Positions 24,124 through 32,946 are shown, counted from the stretch's first letter. The stretch is DNA of 43,007 nucleotides from Pararoseburia sp963661325 (GCA_963661325.1 CAVLBP010000004.1:1-43007), one strand, 5' to 3'. Numbers and translations: made by a program. The notes: a model not told the origin generated them from the sequence alone.

Positions 24124-24858
24124 ATGGCAAATATTGAAACTCCACAGGAAAAAATATTAGTTCTGGATAAGGTGTCAAAACAGTTTGGCGGTATTCAGGC
24201 GGTAGAGGATTTTTCCATGAGCATGGATAAAGGGGAATTGCGCTGTCTGATCGGACCAAATGGTGCCGGGAAGACAACGGTCTTTAAAATGGTTATGGGG
24301 GTTTATCCGGCATCCTCCGGACGTATTGTATTTCAAGGAGAAGACATTACCAGTATGTCCGCTTCCAAGCGGGCGCGAAAAGGAATGAGCATTAAAATGC
24401 AGGTTCCGGGTGTCTATGAGGAATTGACTCTTCGGGAGAATATGCGTATCGCAGCGGAAAATTATGTTCCTAAAAAACAGTTATCAGAGGAGATCGACCG
24501 TCTGATCGAACTGGTGCACATCAAGGATCTGGGTAATCCACAGGTAAAAAATATGTCGCATGGACAGCAACAGTGGTTAGAGATTGCCATGGCGCTTGCT
24601 TCCAATCCATCTCTTTTGCTCTTGGATGAACCTGCCGCGGGCTTAGGACCGGAAGAAACGGAATTTACTGCAGAACTGGTAACTTCCCTCAATAAACAGG
24701 GGCTGTCCATTCTTTTTATCGAACACGATATGAACTTTGTGCGCAGGATCGCGGATCAGGTCACAGTACTTTATTATGGAAAGAAGTTTGCAGAAGGCTC
24801 CATCAATGACATTGTAAATGATGAGCGTGTCATCAAGATCTATCTTGGAAATTCATAG
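24124..24858 (+). CDS. urtD: Urea ABC transporter ATPase UrtD
   Basis: 244 residues, a single ABC domain: Walker A GPNGAGKTT (about residues 46-54), a signature of the form MSHGQQQWLEIAM instead of LSGGQ (typical of UrtD), Walker B LLLLDEPAAGLGPEE and the switch FIEHDMNFV. It drives urea uptake with UrtE. The start is preceded by GAGAGGAGAAAAAG. Confidence 0.93.
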   Translation: MANIETPQEKILVLDKVSKQFGGIQAVEDFSMSMDKGELRCLIGPNGAGKTTVFKMVMGVYPASSGRIVFQGEDITSMSASKRARKGMSIKMQVPGVYEELTLRENMRIAAENYVPKKQLSEEIDRLIELVHIKDLGNPQVKNMSHGQQQWLEIAMALASNPSLLLLDEPAAGLGPEETEFTAELVTSLNKQGLSILFIEHDMNFVRRIADQVTVLYYGKKFAEGSINDIVNDERVIKIYLGNS

Positions 24859-24873
24859 GAAAGGGGATCAGAT

Positions 24874-25584
24874 ATGGAGGAATTGATCAAAGTAGAAAAC
24901 CTGGTATCAGGTTATGAAAAGGTTATGATCCTGCATGGTCTTGACCTTTGTGTAAATAAGGGTGAGATCGTTTCGGTCATAGGAAGAAATGGTGTTGGAA
25001 AGAGTACACTGATGAAGACCCTGATCGGACTTTTGAAGGTCAATGAGGGAAGCATTTTCTATGATGGTGAAGATATTACCAAAAGAAAGGCCTATGAAAG
25101 AGCCTGGAGAGGTCTGGGTTATGTGCCACAGGGACATATGGTCTTTCCGAGATTAACTGTCGAAGAAAATCTGATGATGGGTGAAAATATCAATAAGACC
25201 AAGGGAAAGAAAACAGATTATGACCTTATTTATGAATATTTTCCAAGACTGAAGGAAAGGCGGACGCAGATGGCAGGTACCATGTCAGGTGGAGAGCAGG
25301 CTATGCTTTCTATTGGCAGGGTTCTGGCGGGTAATCTAAATGTCATGCTTTTGGATGAGCCATCAGAAGGGGTTCAGCCAAATATCGTGGAACAGATCGG
25401 TGAGATCATCTTAAGAATCAATAAAGAACTGGGGATCAGTGTTCTTCTGGTAGAACAGCATATTGGTCTGATACAGCAGGTATCCCAAAGATGTTATGCC
25501 ATGGACAAGGGAATGGTACAGACATCACTTACACGGGAACAGGTATTGAACTACGACGAAGTAAAGAAGCATTTGTCTGTTTAG
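24874..25584 (+). CDS. urtE: Urea ABC transporter ATPase UrtE
   Basis: 236 residues, a second ABC ATPase of LivF/UrtE type: Walker A GRNGVGKST, signature MSGGEQAMLSIGR, Walker B VMLLDEPSEGVQPNIVEQI, switch LLVEQHIGL. It completes the five-gene transporter. It begins 16 nt after urtD and is followed 15 nt later by glnA, with no terminator. Confidence 0.93.
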   Translation: MEELIKVENLVSGYEKVMILHGLDLCVNKGEIVSVIGRNGVGKSTLMKTLIGLLKVNEGSIFYDGEDITKRKAYERAWRGLGYVPQGHMVFPRLTVEENLMMGENINKTKGKKTDYDLIYEYFPRLKERRTQMAGTMSGGEQAMLSIGRVLAGNLNVMLLDEPSEGVQPNIVEQIGEIILRINKELGISVLLVEQHIGLIQQVSQRCYAMDKGMVQTSLTREQVLNYDEVKKHLSV

Positions 25585-25599
25585 AAAGGGGGCTTTCTT

Positions 25600-26937
25600 A
25601 TGTCAAAGATGAAAAAAGAAGACATTATGAAATTTGTGGAAGAGAATGATGTGAAATTTATAAGACTTCAGTTTACGGACGTGTTGGGACGCCTGAAAAA
25701 TGTTGCGATCACCAGAAGCCAGCTGGAAAAGGCACTGGATAACAAGATTATGTTTGATGGTTCCTCCATAGAAGGATTTGTTCGTATTGAAGAGTCGGAT
25801 ATGTATCTGAGACCGGATCCGGATACCTTTTCCCTGCTGCCGTGGCGACCAAAAGAAGATGCCGTAGCCAGAATGATTTGCGATGTCTACGATACGGAAG
25901 GAAATCCATTTATGGGAGATCCGCGTTACTGCCTGAAACGCGCCATTGATGAAGCAGAAGATATGGGATTTCAGTGCTTTGTGGGTCCGGAATGCGAATT
26001 TTTCATCTTCCATACGGATGAAGTGGGCAGACCGACGACTTTGACCCATGATGCATCCGGATATTTTGATCTGGGACCTATGGATCTCGGCGGAAATATC
26101 CGCAGAGAGATCTGCCTGATGTTAGAAAAAATGGGATATGAGATCGAGACATCTCATCATGAAGTTGCCATAGGTCAGCATGAAGTGGATTTTAAATATC
26201 AGGAAGTTTTAAAGACAGCCGATGATATCATGACTTTTAAATTGGCAGTCAAATCCGTAGCGAAAAAGATGGGAACCTGTGCCGTATTTCTGCCAAAGCC
26301 ATTGCAGGGACAGAATGGGTCAGGCATGCATACCAATATTTCTCTGACAAGAGATGGAGAAAATATTTTTTATGATCCGAAGGATCCGAGAAAGAATGGT
26401 CTGAGCGAGGTGGCTTATCAGTTTATTGCAGGATTAATGGAACATATTGATGCAATTACAGCCATTGCAGATCCGCTGGTGAATTCGTATAAACGACTGG
26501 TGGCCGGTTACGAAGCTCCGGTTCATGTGGCATGGTCCTGTAAGAACAGGAGTCCGCTGATTCGAATCCCTGCATCCAGAGGCAGTGCGACCAGAGTAGA
26601 ATTGCGATCTCCGGATCCGACAGCAAATCCTTATTTGCTTTTGGCTTGCTGCCTGCACGCCGGTCTTGATGGTATCAAAAAAGGGCTTGTGCCACCGGAC
26701 AGCGTGGATGAGAATATCTTTGATATGAGTGAGAAAGAACTGCGGGAAAGGGGTATTGCCTCCCTGCCAAAGGACTTGGATCAGGCACTGGACGCGTTGG
26801 AAAAAGACGAAGTTATAAAGGATATTTTGGGTCCGCATATCGTAGAAAATTATATCGCCATAAAGAGAAAAGAATGGGAAGACTATTCTGCTTATGTTAC
26901 GGATTGGGAAATCGATAAGTATATAGGTCAGTATTAA
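25600..26937 (+). CDS. glnA: Glutamine synthetase, type I (alpha)
   Basis: 445 residues, the length of the GSI-alpha group common in Firmicutes, which lacks the adenylylation insert. It makes glutamine from glutamate, ammonium and ATP. Visible motifs: MFDGSSIEGFVRIEESDMYLRPD, the metal-binding GPECEFFIF, the ATP region KPLQGQNGSGMHTNISL, the flap NSYKRLVAGYEAP and RIPASRGSATRVELRSPDPTANPYL. Its position inside the urea transporter operon, under the same attenuator-like leader, links it directly to assimilation of urea nitrogen. It is preceded by AAAGGGGGC. Confidence 0.96.
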   Translation: MSKMKKEDIMKFVEENDVKFIRLQFTDVLGRLKNVAITRSQLEKALDNKIMFDGSSIEGFVRIEESDMYLRPDPDTFSLLPWRPKEDAVARMICDVYDTEGNPFMGDPRYCLKRAIDEAEDMGFQCFVGPECEFFIFHTDEVGRPTTLTHDASGYFDLGPMDLGGNIRREICLMLEKMGYEIETSHHEVAIGQHEVDFKYQEVLKTADDIMTFKLAVKSVAKKMGTCAVFLPKPLQGQNGSGMHTNISLTRDGENIFYDPKDPRKNGLSEVAYQFIAGLMEHIDAITAIADPLVNSYKRLVAGYEAPVHVAWSCKNRSPLIRIPASRGSATRVELRSPDPTANPYLLLACCLHAGLDGIKKGLVPPDSVDENIFDMSEKELRERGIASLPKDLDQALDALEKDEVIKDILGPHIVENYIAIKRKEWEDYSAYVTDWEIDKYIGQY

Positions 26938-26994
26938 AATATCTGAATAATCTGAAAAATATAGTATATTCGTCAGAAAGAGGTGGAACAAATC

Positions 26995-28128
26995 ATGAGT
27001 AATGCAAAAACAGACTTTATTTATTTGAGTGAACGTGATATGATTGACGCAGGTGTTACGGATATGGTGCGTTGCGTTGAGGAGATGGAAGAGGTACTAC
27101 AGCTTCTTGCCAAGGGGGATTACATGATGGCAGGATCAAACCACAATTCCCATGGAGCCATGGTATCTTTCCCGGATCAGCCGGCCTTTCCTAATATGCC
27201 AAAGAACGGCCCGGATCGACGTTTCATGGCTATGCCTGCTTATGTAGGCGGCCGCTATGATATTGCCGGTATGAAGTGGTATGGATCCAATGTTGAGAAT
27301 GTCAAAAAGGGCTTGCCACGCTCCATACTTATGCTTATGCTCAATGACAAGGAGACGGGAGAACCAAAGGCACTGATGTCAGCCAATCTGATTAGTGCGT
27401 ATCGCACCGGAGCTATTCCGGCGGTCGGTGTCAAGTATCTTGCCCCAAAGGACGCTAAGGTCTTGGGTATCATTGGACCGGGTAATGTCAGCAAGGCGAT
27501 GACAGAAGCATTTTTTGCAGTTTGCCCTACCTTGGAGAAGATCAAGGTTCTTGGCAGGAGTGCATCATCCTTGCAACGATATCAGGATTTTGTAAAAGCG
27601 CACTGCCCGAATCTCAAAGAGATCCAGGTTGTTTCTGACATGGAAGAAGCCGTTCGGGATTCTGACGTTGTGGGTGTTGCTACTTCCAGTCCGGTCAGCG
27701 TGGAGGATTATCCATTTATCGAGGAGGACTGGATCAAGCCGGGCGCATTGCTATGCCTTCCGGCAACCGTTAATTTTTCAGATGATTTCATTGCCCATAG
27801 ATGCAAAAAGGTAGTAGATAATATGGGACTCTATGAAGCATGGGCAGAGGAATTTCCATATCCTACTTTTGGGGATATCACCATCATAGGATCTAAGTTT
27901 ACGGACATGATCCATGAGGGCAAGATAGGTCGGGAAGATGTTGTCAACATCGGTGACATTTTATCCGGCAAAGCAGCAGGGAGAAGTGATGAAAAGGAGA
28001 TTATTCTTTATTCGGTGGGAGGAATGCCGGTAGAGGATGTTGCATGGGGGAAAGTAATCTATGACAATGCCATAGCAAAAGGCATCGGAGTCAACCTGAA
28101 TCTTTGGGAGAATCCTGCGATGCTTTGA
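26995..28128 (+). CDS. Ornithine cyclodeaminase/mu-crystallin family protein
   Basis: 377 residues from ATG 26995 (AGAAAGAGGTGG upstream). The Rossmann nucleotide-binding region is VLGIIGPGNVSKAMTEAFFAV, preceded by MSANLISAYRTGAIPAVGVKYLAPKDAK, both typical of the OCD_Mu_crystall family. Family activities include ornithine to proline plus ammonia and other NAD(P)-linked imine/amine reactions. Close homologues in Clostridia are often labelled 'tyramine oxidase subunit B', a name I would not rely on. It follows glnA after 57 nt without a terminator, so an ammonia-related function in the operon is plausible but unproven. Confidence 0.82.
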   Translation: MSNAKTDFIYLSERDMIDAGVTDMVRCVEEMEEVLQLLAKGDYMMAGSNHNSHGAMVSFPDQPAFPNMPKNGPDRRFMAMPAYVGGRYDIAGMKWYGSNVENVKKGLPRSILMLMLNDKETGEPKALMSANLISAYRTGAIPAVGVKYLAPKDAKVLGIIGPGNVSKAMTEAFFAVCPTLEKIKVLGRSASSLQRYQDFVKAHCPNLKEIQVVSDMEEAVRDSDVVGVATSSPVSVEDYPFIEEDWIKPGALLCLPATVNFSDDFIAHRCKKVVDNMGLYEAWAEEFPYPTFGDITIIGSKFTDMIHEGKIGREDVVNIGDILSGKAAGRSDEKEIILYSVGGMPVEDVAWGKVIYDNAIAKGIGVNLNLWENPAML

Positions 28129-28154
28129 TGGCATGGAAAGGATGACGGAGCAGT

Positions 28155-28988
28155 ATGGGTACAGATTCTTTGATACCGAGGCAACCGTATCATATGTTAC
28201 TGACAGACCAATATACAAAAAAGATAGTACTTCGTTATGGTATATCCCATTTTTATGAATGTAGGGTCAGGGACGGAGTGTCGGAGATTCCGACCTCTGT
28301 TCCTGACGGCTGCATTGATATTATGTTTTACTGGAGCGAGGATCTGGAAGAGATGGGAGCTGATGTGCTGGGTACCCTCTTACAGCCGCATGCTGTAAAG
28401 GTGCACAATGGCTGCCATTATTTTGGTGTCCGCTTCTTGCCGGGGCAGCATTTTTTCCCGGGAGATCTCTCCTTTTCGGATATGGTAGAACGTACGCTGC
28501 CGCTGGAGGATCGCAGACAGGGAAGCCTTCTTGTGGAGCGTATTGCTACGGCAGCAGAATTTAAGGAACGTATGGATATCTTTATGGAGGCTTATCTGCC
28601 GACCTATCGGAGCCAGATGGATCGGATGATCAAAAATCCGGTCAACCAATATGCCATACGGCAGATCCTGCAGGGATATGGCAACATTAAGATCTGTGAT
28701 CTGGCAGAGAGTGCCGGATATTCCGAACGTAATTTCAACCGTATTTTTACCGGCGAGATGGGAATATCACCCAAGAAATTTTGCCGGATCATACGCTTTC
28801 AGAATGCCTTGCAGGCGCTGGAGGAGCAAGGACTCAGGAATCAGGGCCTTTACGATATCAATGCCTTTGGATATTATGATGAGGCGCATTTCATCCATGA
28901 TTTTAAGTCTTTCTGTGGATTGAGTCCGGTCAAATTCATGCATGAATTCAAGGATCAAGGCATTATGGATCGTCTGACTATTTTATAA
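28155..28988 (+). CDS. AraC-family transcriptional regulator
   Basis: 277 residues. The N-terminal domain (about 15-150: ...IPTSVPDGCIDIMFYW...VRFLPGQHFFPG...) resembles the DUF6597-type ligand domain. The C-terminal double HTH runs from NIKICDLAESAGYSERNFNRIFTGEMGISPKKFCRIIRFQNAL to the second helix YYDEAHFIHDFKSFCGLSPVKF. It lies 26 nt after the cyclodeaminase-like gene and is probably the last gene of the urt-glnA operon. Its targets may be this operon or the urease operon that follows. Confidence 0.88.
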   Translation: MGTDSLIPRQPYHMLLTDQYTKKIVLRYGISHFYECRVRDGVSEIPTSVPDGCIDIMFYWSEDLEEMGADVLGTLLQPHAVKVHNGCHYFGVRFLPGQHFFPGDLSFSDMVERTLPLEDRRQGSLLVERIATAAEFKERMDIFMEAYLPTYRSQMDRMIKNPVNQYAIRQILQGYGNIKICDLAESAGYSERNFNRIFTGEMGISPKKFCRIIRFQNALQALEEQGLRNQGLYDINAFGYYDEAHFIHDFKSFCGLSPVKFMHEFKDQGIMDRLTIL

Positions 28989-29052
28989 GATGTCCGTTTT
29001 TTACAATGCAAGTCACAAAAAAGGTACTACAATATACGAAGAAATGAGACAA

Positions 29053-29087
29053 GGGCGTCCGATGCAGATCGGATGCCCTCTTTTTTT
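29053..29087 (+). terminator. Strong intrinsic terminator between the urt and ure operons
   Basis: GGGCGTCCGAT (29053-29063) pairs with ATCGGATGCCC (29068-29078), loop GCAG, followed by seven Ts. A TACAAT at 29028-29033 lies upstream of the hairpin, without a good -35. It may therefore be the end of the urt-glnA operon or an attenuator in the leader of the urease operon. No clear promoter follows the hairpin. Confidence 0.85.
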
Positions 29088-29128
29088 ATGCATATTCTTA
29101 TGTAATTGCTTTTTGAGAAGGTGAGAAA

Positions 29129-29962
29129 ATGTATCAGACAATGACAGTGACGCAGGTAAATGATATTGAGATCTTAGAGGAAGCCTTTTCCTGTCTGGTA
29201 ATGCCGGATCACGAGAAAAAGGATTTCTGGGATCAGCAGGTCAGGGAAGCTCTGGACAGACTGCGGGAAAGTCTCCATCGAACAGAGACAGCAGCAAAAT
29301 ATGGGATGATAGAAAAGGAAGAGTATGTGGATCTTTTTGACATGCTCATGCGAGGAGACGAAAAGTTCTTTTTGACTCTGGAGGGAGTCTTTTATCGGGC
29401 AGAGCAGAATCGTGACTGGAAGATCAGCGAAATTAAAAGAGGTGCACAGGAAATTCTGGAGAATCTTTACGAGGATATCGGAAAAAACTATGACTTCTTT
29501 CCACTTTACTTTGAAAAGGATGAGATCAATCTGACGGGAAGATCCAATGCGAAGACTACGGAGGAAATCCTGACGCAGACCCGTCTTGCAGCAAGTCAGA
29601 TCTTTCATCTGGTAAAAAGATTTAAACTGGAAACGGACAGTCAACTCATCCGTCGTGTGGCAGAGTTTGCATGGCGTAACGTGGAAAAAAATATCAGTCT
29701 GGAAAAGATTGCGGATACATTTTATGTCAACAAGTCATATCTGAGCCATCTGTTCAAACAGGAGACGGGAAGAACTTTTGTGAGTTATTTTACCCAGATC
29801 CGTATGCTTCGCAGCCGGGTACTTTTACGGAATCATTATAAAGTCTATGAATGTGCCATGCATCTCGGATATGAGGATGCTGAATATTTCAGCCGGGTAT
29901 TTAAAAATTATTATGGATGCAAACCAACAGAGTTTTTGATGCAAGAGGAGGTAGGACAATGA
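29129..29962 (+). CDS. AraC-family regulator of the urease operon (putative)
   Basis: 277 residues. The N-terminal ~170 residues are helical, charged and unrecognised. The C-terminal AraC domain is clear: NISLEKIADTFYVNKSYLSHLFKQETGRTFVSYFTQIRM and GYEDAEYFSRVFKNYYGCKPTEF. Its TGA overlaps the ureA ATG (ATGA at 29959-29962), so it is the first gene of the urease operon and translationally coupled to it. Control of the urease genes is therefore likely (inference). Ribosome site GAAGGTGAG. Confidence 0.88.
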   Translation: MYQTMTVTQVNDIEILEEAFSCLVMPDHEKKDFWDQQVREALDRLRESLHRTETAAKYGMIEKEEYVDLFDMLMRGDEKFFLTLEGVFYRAEQNRDWKISEIKRGAQEILENLYEDIGKNYDFFPLYFEKDEINLTGRSNAKTTEEILTQTRLAASQIFHLVKRFKLETDSQLIRRVAEFAWRNVEKNISLEKIADTFYVNKSYLSHLFKQETGRTFVSYFTQIRMLRSRVLLRNHYKVYECAMHLGYEDAEYFSRVFKNYYGCKPTEFLMQEEVGQ

Positions 29963-30312
29963 AATTGACATTGAAAGAGGAAGAACGCCTGATTATTTTT
30001 GAGGTGGCGGAGATTGCCAGGAGAAGATGGAAGAGGGGGCTGAAATTAAACTATGTCGAAGCGGATGCCATCATATGTGATGAACTTTTAGAACGGGCGC
30101 GTGCCGGTACCAATACACTGACAGAACTGATCTCTATCGGAGCACAGATCATATCTTTAGAGGACGTCATGGAAGGAACAGAGCGTCTATTGCCATTTAT
30201 CCAACTTGAGGTACTGATGCCGGATGGTACCAAACTGGTCAGTATCCACGATCCGATCCGTCTGGAAAAAAAGGAGGATACGATCAAGGATCTCCTGTCT
30301 ATGGACTATTGA
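29959..30312 (+). CDS. ureA: Urease gamma subunit
   Basis: 117 residues, starting at the ATGA overlap with GAGGAGGTAGG upstream. The conserved core is LTLKEEERLIIFEVAEIARRRWKRGLKLNYVEADAIICDELLERARAG and VMEGTERLLPFIQLEVLMPDGTKLVSIHDPI. UreA is usually about 100 residues; this one has an extra ~17 acidic/basic residues after the HDPI motif (RLEKKEDTIKDLLSMDY). It assembles with UreB and UreC into the trimeric urease unit in the cytoplasm. Confidence 0.96.
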   Translation: MKLTLKEEERLIIFEVAEIARRRWKRGLKLNYVEADAIICDELLERARAGTNTLTELISIGAQIISLEDVMEGTERLLPFIQLEVLMPDGTKLVSIHDPIRLEKKEDTIKDLLSMDY

Positions 30313-30342
30313 GAATACGAGCATTAAGCGGAGGAAAGCATT

Positions 30343-30708
30343 ATGTATAAAATCGGTGAGATCATATATAAAGAAGAAGACATTGTCTTAAATGAAGGAA
30401 GGAAAGGGCAGGAACTGATCGTTATGAATATGGGAGACCGTGCCATTCAGGTGGGATCGCATTATCATTTTTTTGAGGTCAATAAGGCACTCAAATTTGA
30501 CCGAGAGAAGGCTTTTGGCATGCATCTGGATATTCCGGCCGGAACGGCAGTCCGTTTTGAGCCGGGAGCAGAGAAAAAGGTTTGTCTTGTGGAATATGCA
30601 GGAGACCAGATCATGCGGGGCTTTAACGGATTGACCTATGGCTGCGTCCGCGATCAGGGTGTGAAAGAGGCTGCAATGGAGAGAGCAAAGGAAAAGGGCT
30701 TTTTATAA
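30343..30708 (+). CDS. ureB: Urease beta subunit
   Basis: 121 residues. The family pattern NEGRKGQELIVMNMGDRAIQVGSHYHFFEVNKALKFDREKAFGMHLDIPAGTAVRFEPG is unmistakable. It is a structural subunit of urease. Separate ureA, ureB and ureC genes are the arrangement of most bacterial ureases rather than the fused Helicobacter form. GGAGGAAAGC lies upstream. Confidence 0.97.
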   Translation: MYKIGEIIYKEEDIVLNEGRKGQELIVMNMGDRAIQVGSHYHFFEVNKALKFDREKAFGMHLDIPAGTAVRFEPGAEKKVCLVEYAGDQIMRGFNGLTYGCVRDQGVKEAAMERAKEKGFL

Positions 30709-30724
30709 AAGGAGGATGCGCAAC

Positions 30725-32446
30725 ATGGCATATGTAATGAAAAAAGATCAGTATGTAAATATATATGGACCGACGGAAGGGGATAAGGTGCAATTGGCAG
30801 ATACCGGGCTGGTGATCGAGATTGAAAAGGATTATGCCAAAGGACATTACGGAGATGAAGTCATTGCCGGCGGTGGAAAATCCTGTCGTGATGGTATGGG
30901 ACAAAGACCGGGGATCACAGCGCAGGAGGGCGGTCTTGATCTAGTCATCACAAATATGATCTTTCTTGATCCGGTACTGGGTGTCATCAAAGGAGATATG
31001 GGAATCAAGGATGGAAAGATCGTTGGTATAGGAAAAGCGGGTAATCCGGATACTATGGATATTACACCGGGGCTTGTTATATGTCCGGAGACAGAGGTCA
31101 TCACAGGAGACCCGGGATGGATCGCAACCGCAGGTGGTATTGACGTGCATGTTCATTTTGAATCACCGCATCAGGCCTGGGAGGCATTGAGCAATGGACT
31201 GACTACCATGATCGGTGGTGGATGTGGGGCAAAAACATTGAGTATTGAAGCTCCGGGACCGTTTAATCTGAAAAATATGATCGAATCTTTTGAGACTGTT
31301 CCGGTCAATATCGGACAACTTGCCAGGGGAAATTCCTGCCTGCCAAAAGCTATAGAAAATCAGGCGAAAAGCGGAGCCATAGGCATGAAGATCCACGAGG
31401 ATTGGGCTGCAACGCCGGAAGTTATCAACACTTGTCTGTCAGTGGCGGACAAGATGGATTTCTCAGTCCAGATTCATACGGACACACTCAATGAGTCCGG
31501 CTTCGTGGAGAGCACGATTTCGGCCATTGGCGGAAGAACCATGCATGCCTATCATACGGAGGGAGCCGGCGGTGGTCACGCACCGGATATCATCAAGATC
31601 TGTGGCGAGGAAAACATACTTCCTTCTTCCACGAATCCGACCAATCCATACACGGTCAATACGGTAGATGAGCATCTGGATATGATCTTTGTGGCGCATC
31701 ATCTGAATCCGGATGTGCCGGAAGACGTGGCATTTGCTGATTCCAGAATCCGCAAAGAGACCATTGCAGCAGAAGATGTGCTGCATGATCTGGGAGCCAT
31801 CAGCATGATTGGTTCGGATTCCCAGGGCATGGGGCGTGTGGGGGAATCTGTTGTCCGGACATGGCAGTTGGCATCTAAGATGAAGAAACAGAGAGGCCCG
31901 CTCAGGGAAGAGACGGGAGACAACGATAACCAGAGGGTTCTGCGTTATCTTGCCAAATATACTATAAATCCAGCGATCACCTTTGGTATCTCGGACTATG
32001 TAGGTTCTTTACAACCGGGGCGCATGGCAGATATTGTCATCTGGAAGAGCCAGTTCTTTGGCAGTAAGCCGGAGATGGTCTTAAAATCCGGATTTTTGGC
32101 ATGGGCTCCTTGTGGAGATGCCAATGCATCTGTTGCCTGGGGAGAACCATTGATCTACAAGGCACAATACGGAGGATTTGGCTCCTGCTGTAATGCCCTA
32201 TCTAAGGTTTTCGTCACGAAAGCCGCCATTGCAGATGGGCTGGCAGATAAGTTAAAAGTATCCGGTTCCAAACTTTTGCCGGTGAAGAATACCAGAAATA
32301 TTGGTAAGAAGGATATGGTAAGAAACGATTACTGCCCGAAGATTGACGTGGATCCGGAGACATATGAAGTCTACGCAGACGGAGAATTGATGACATGTGA
32401 TCCGGTAGATGTGGTACCTTTAGGACAAAAATATTATTTCCGCTAA
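30725..32446 (+). CDS. ureC: Urease alpha (catalytic) subunit
   Basis: 573 residues from ATG 30725; an ATG at 30716 directly abuts AGGAGG and is too close to be used. It hydrolyses urea to ammonia and carbamate with two nickel ions. Nickel ligands and active-site residues are present: DVHVHFESPH (His142, His144), MKIHEDW with the lysine to be carbamylated (Lys222), QIHTDTLNESGFVE, HAYHTEGAGGGHAPDI and IGSDSQGMGRVGE (Asp). In the mobile flap the usual CHHL is AHHL (Ala324), so the conserved flap cysteine is missing. Adjacent ureE/F/G/D support an active enzyme. Confidence 0.97.
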   Translation: MAYVMKKDQYVNIYGPTEGDKVQLADTGLVIEIEKDYAKGHYGDEVIAGGGKSCRDGMGQRPGITAQEGGLDLVITNMIFLDPVLGVIKGDMGIKDGKIVGIGKAGNPDTMDITPGLVICPETEVITGDPGWIATAGGIDVHVHFESPHQAWEALSNGLTTMIGGGCGAKTLSIEAPGPFNLKNMIESFETVPVNIGQLARGNSCLPKAIENQAKSGAIGMKIHEDWAATPEVINTCLSVADKMDFSVQIHTDTLNESGFVESTISAIGGRTMHAYHTEGAGGGHAPDIIKICGEENILPSSTNPTNPYTVNTVDEHLDMIFVAHHLNPDVPEDVAFADSRIRKETIAAEDVLHDLGAISMIGSDSQGMGRVGESVVRTWQLASKMKKQRGPLREETGDNDNQRVLRYLAKYTINPAITFGISDYVGSLQPGRMADIVIWKSQFFGSKPEMVLKSGFLAWAPCGDANASVAWGEPLIYKAQYGGFGSCCNALSKVFVTKAAIADGLADKLKVSGSKLLPVKNTRNIGKKDMVRNDYCPKIDVDPETYEVYADGELMTCDPVDVVPLGQKYYFR

Positions 32447-32463
32447 TGGATAATGGAGGAAAA

Positions 32464-32946
32464 ATGGTCATAGATAAGATTGCAGGCAGGATGGGAGAAA
32501 TCCCTACTGAGGGGAAAAAAGTGCATATCGTTGAATTTGATGAAGAGGACATGGCAAAGCCCCATCAGCGCTTTCGGACTCTGGATGGCTGGGAGGCGGC
32601 AATTTCCTTAGACGGTGACCGGAAACTGGAAGACGGCGTTTTGCTCCTTGCAGGAGAAAGTGATCTGGTATTGGTACGTGCCGCAAAGGAAAAGGTTTTT
32701 GTACTAAGACCAAAAGGTGAAAGAGCCTGGGGAAAAACCTGCTATAACATCGGAAACATGCATAAAAAAGCATATTTTGATCATGATGTTATTTTAGTTC
32801 CTTATGATGCCATTATGGAGGGAATCTGGGCGAAGCTCGAAGTGGAATACAGTGTGGAAGAGAGGCGGATCATCGGTGAAAAAGCAAACATTTCAGCAGG
32901 AGAGCATGCACACATGCATGCAGGAGGATCGCATCAGCACGGATAG
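32464..32946 (+). CDS. ureE: Urease accessory protein UreE (nickel chaperone)
   Basis: 160 residues from ATG 32464, which has GGAGG eight bases upstream (an ATG overlapping the ureC stop does not). N-terminal UreE domain with KVHIVEFDEEDMAKPHQRFRTLDGWEAAISL, C-terminal domain with GERAWGKTCYNIGNMHKKAYFDHDVILVPYD. The His-rich tail (HAHMHAGGSHQHG) suits nickel binding. The DNA for this tail also encodes the beginning of UreF. Confidence 0.94.
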   Translation: MVIDKIAGRMGEIPTEGKKVHIVEFDEEDMAKPHQRFRTLDGWEAAISLDGDRKLEDGVLLLAGESDLVLVRAAKEKVFVLRPKGERAWGKTCYNIGNMHKKAYFDHDVILVPYDAIMEGIWAKLEVEYSVEERRIIGEKANISAGEHAHMHAGGSHQHG

